A stretch of DNA of 6,752 bases from an uncultured Oscillospiraceae bacterium. Lineage in GTDB: Bacteria; Bacillota; Clostridia; Oscillospirales; Oscillospiraceae. Below are positions 5,511 to 6,752 of the stretch, one piece after another. Under the pieces are notes generated by a model. That model saw nothing but the letters and a program-made list of their open reading frames with translations. It made no database searches and had not been told where the DNA came from. The translations under genes were made by a program, and so were the position numbers. Each line of letters opens with the position of its first letter. The stretch's first letter is position 1. The stretch spans positions 1-6,752 of the forward strand of contig CAKTKF010000063.1 of NCBI GenBank assembly GCA_934569215.1. The letters are read 5' to 3'.

Positions 5511-6552
5511 CTCTCTCTTTCTCCTCCCAAAACAGGCGGAACGCCGTGGGCAGCGCCGCCTGGGCGTCGATCTGCTCTGCCGTGAACCAGGAAAAGCTGC
5601 CGGACGCTTCGACAACCTCCAAATAAATTCCCTTCATATTCCACTGAATGTGGGTAAAAATATGCTTTCTCGAAACTTCCCGCAGAATTTCCCGGGGACG
5701 AAGCCCCATCCGCTCCACCTCGGCCAGCGCCTGGGATGTATCCAGATGCCCGGCCACATTGGGAAACTGCCACAGCCCTGCGAGAAGCCCCTTATCCGGG
5801 CGCTTTTCCAGGGCGTATTCCCCGTCGCATTGCAGGATGAACACGGTTCTATCCTCCTGCCGCCGCTCCCGCTTGGGGGACTTGACGGGGAGGGCTTCCG
5901 CGGTGCCGTGCTGATATCCGAGGCAAATCTCCAGGCAGGGGCAGCTACCGCACTCCGGCTTTCGGTTGGGGCCGCAGACAGTAGCGCCCAGCTCCATCAG
6001 CGCTTGGGTGAAGTCACCGGCTTCTTTTAGATAGATGGCGGTAAGCCTTTCCCGAACGCCTGCCTTCACGGCGGGCAGATCGATAGGGGAGTGGTCATCC
6101 GTCAGCCGGGAGAAGACCCGCAGCACATTGCCGTCCACCGCCGGGACAGGGAGGTCAAAGGCAATGGAGCAGATGGCACCCGCAGTATACTCGCCGATAC
6201 CGGGCAGCGCCAGAACCGCATCATATTCCCTGGGAAATTGGCCGTTGTAGCGCTCCTGAATGACCTGCGCGGCCTTTTTCAGATTCCGCACCCGGCTGTA
6301 ATAGCCCAGCCCCTCCCAGAGCTTGTGCAGGGCGTCGTCGTCGCAGTTTGCCAGAGCCTCTACGGTGGGCAAAGCGGCGAGGAAGCGGGCATAGTAGCTT
6401 TTGACGGCTTCTACCCGGGTCTGCTGGAGCATGATTTCCGACAGCCAGATATGGTAAGGCTCCTTGGTTTCCCGCCATGGCAGGCAGCGGTGGTTTTCCC
6501 GATACCAGGGAAGCAGCAGCTCGGGGAGCGTATTCAAATCCAGATTATCCAT
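5503..6552 (-). CDS. mutY: Adenine DNA glycosylase MutY
   Basis: MutY removes adenine mispaired with 8-oxoguanine, preventing G:C to T:A mutations. The 349-residue length is normal. The N-terminal catalytic half shows WLSEIMLQQT (36-45) with the base-excising Glu39, the helix-hairpin-helix LPGIGEYTAG (116-125) with Tyr122, and PAVDGNVLR (137-145) with the catalytic Asp140. An iron-sulfur cluster is indicated by Cys193, Cys201, Cys204 and Cys210. The first spacing is C-x7-C, one longer than the C-x6-C of E. coli, and an extra Cys206 lies between the last two. The C-terminal Nudix-like domain (about 232-345) recognises 8-oxoguanine. It includes EKRPDKGLLAGLWQFPN (249-265) and FTH (299-301), which matches the FSH loop of known MutY proteins. 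The start is supported by AAGGAGA (6561-6567), eight bases upstream. It is the first gene of a two-gene unit with the PHP phosphatase. Confidence 0.95.
   Translation of the reverse strand: MDNLDLNTLPELLLPWYRENHRCLPWRETKEPYHIWLSEIMLQQTRVEAVKSYYARFLAALPTVEALANCDDDALHKLWEGLGYYSRVRNLKKAAQVIQERYNGQFPREYDAVLALPGIGEYTAGAICSIAFDLPVPAVDGNVLRVFSRLTDDHSPIDLPAVKAGVRERLTAIYLKEAGDFTQALMELGATVCGPNRKPECGSCPCLEICLGYQHGTAEALPVKSPKRERRQEDRTVFILQCDGEYALEKRPDKGLLAGLWQFPNVAGHLDTSQALAEVERMGLRPREILREVSRKHIFTHIQWNMKGIYLEVVEASGSFSWFTAEQIDAQAALPTAFRLFWEEKERDV
5521..5528 (-). promoter_or_regulatory. Internal ribosome site for the PHP phosphatase, within mutY
   Basis: Read on the minus strand, GGGAGGAG precedes the ATG at 5510 by ten bases, with a purine run AAAGAGAGAG between. 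It lies inside the last codons of mutY. The spacing is slightly long, so coupling to the terminating mutY ribosome probably contributes. Confidence 0.6.
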
Positions 6553-6576
6553 ATCCAGCGTCTCCTTATAGCGGAC

Positions 6577-6606
6577 ATTTTACACCAGAAACACCGGCAC
6601 TGTCAA
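6577..6606 (-). promoter_or_regulatory. Promoter of the mutY-phosphatase unit
   Basis: On the minus strand, TTGACA (6606-6601) and TAAAAT (6582-6577) are 18 bp apart. Transcription would start near 6570, leaving a short leader with the AAGGAGA ribosome site almost at its 5' end. It is divergent from the tRNA promoter, about 50 bp away. Confidence 0.75.
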
Positions 6607-6626
6607 GGCGGCATAGGGGAGAAGAT

Positions 6627-6651
6627 AAAAAAGTTGGAAAAAGCGAAAAAA
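6627..6651 (+). promoter_or_regulatory. A-tract UP-like element upstream of the tRNA promoter
   Basis: Three A runs (6627-6632, 6638-6642, 6646-6651) have centres about 10.5 and 8.5 bp apart. With a start of transcription near 6691 they fall at about -64 to -40, where the alpha subunits of RNA polymerase bind UP elements. Such elements are typical for strong stable-RNA promoters. Confidence 0.55.
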
Positions 6652-6655
6652 GCAC

Positions 6656-6684
6656 TTGCATTTTTTTTAGAGATGTGGTACTAT
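6656..6684 (+). promoter_or_regulatory. tRNA promoter with extended -10
   Basis: TTGCAT (6656-6661) and TACTAT (6679-6684) are 17 bp apart. TGG directly before the -10 makes an extended -10 (TG-n). The predicted start near 6691 leaves about 21 nt of leader before the mature tRNA 5' end at 6712, to be removed by RNase P. Confidence 0.8.
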
Positions 6685-6711
6685 ATTCAGGCATTTGAGA
6701 GAAGTGCGTAT

Positions 6712-6752
6712 GCGCCAGTAGCTCAGTTGGATAGAGTGACTGACTACGAATC
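6712..6752 (+). tRNA. tRNA-Arg (anticodon ACG), 5' part, cut by window end
   Basis: The 41 bases give acceptor strand GCGCCAG, TA at positions 8-9, and D arm GCTC-AGTTGGATA-GAGT. These are followed by G26, anticodon strand ACTGA, loop CTACGAA and the first two pairing bases TC. The loop gives anticodon ACG, read as ICG after deamination by TadA, for arginine CGN codons. The 3' half, including the T arm and 3' end, lies outside the window. Confidence 0.92.

Noticed and set aside
4713..5585. A 290-codon plus-strand frame opposite the PHP phosphatase
   Set aside because: The minus-strand protein has a full set of PHP metal motifs and a coupled start. The plus frame is valine/glycine/proline-rich with no motif and lies antisense.
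5511..5615. N-terminal extension of about 35 residues on the PHP phosphatase
   Set aside because: It is arginine- and proline-rich, lies wholly inside mutY in another frame, and precedes the natural MFDFHMHS family start. The ATG at 5510 has a ribosome site and stop-start overlap.

Overview
The window looks like a piece of a fairly GC-rich Firmicutes chromosome, most likely a gut-type Clostridia of the Oscillospiraceae/Ruminococcaceae sort. This rests on strong GGAGG-type ribosome sites, consensus sigma-A promoters, short intergenic gaps, hairpin-plus-T terminators and protein styles familiar from that group. No marker gene fixes the genus. I see no phage, transposase or CRISPR sequence.

Layout, left to right. 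(1) 40-726 (+): a five-helix membrane protein of unknown function with a proline-rich tail, closed by a UUCG-loop terminator. (2) 852-3737 (+): a self-contained operon with a near-consensus promoter overlapped by a palindrome. It holds two serine alpha/beta-hydrolases (an esterase-D/Fes-type enzyme and a COG4947-type esterase) and an ATP-grasp ligase, closed by a hairpin terminator. (3) 3741-4714 (+): a CPBP (CAAX/Abi-type) intramembrane protease, visibly more AT-rich than its neighbours, behind an 11-bp tandem repeat and followed by a strong hairpin. (4) 4725-6606 (-): mutY (adenine DNA glycosylase) followed by a PHP-family phosphatase of the HisJ/HisK type, overlapping by 8 nt and driven by a TTGACA/TAAAAT promoter. 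(5) 6627-6752 (+): a strong extended -10 promoter with phased A-tracts, driving a tRNA-Arg(ACG) cut by the window end.

The part most likely to be an undescribed system is the ATP-grasp plus two-esterase operon. The ligase would join a carboxylate to an amine or other nucleophile using ATP, and the two hydrolases would process, transfer or cleave an acyl, ester or amide product. No carrier protein, transporter or signal peptide is present, so a small cytoplasmic metabolite or a modification of a cell component is more likely than a secreted product. Substrates cannot be read from the sequence. The other genes are a housekeeping pair (DNA repair, probable histidine biosynthesis), a tRNA, and two membrane proteins without clear ties to the operon.
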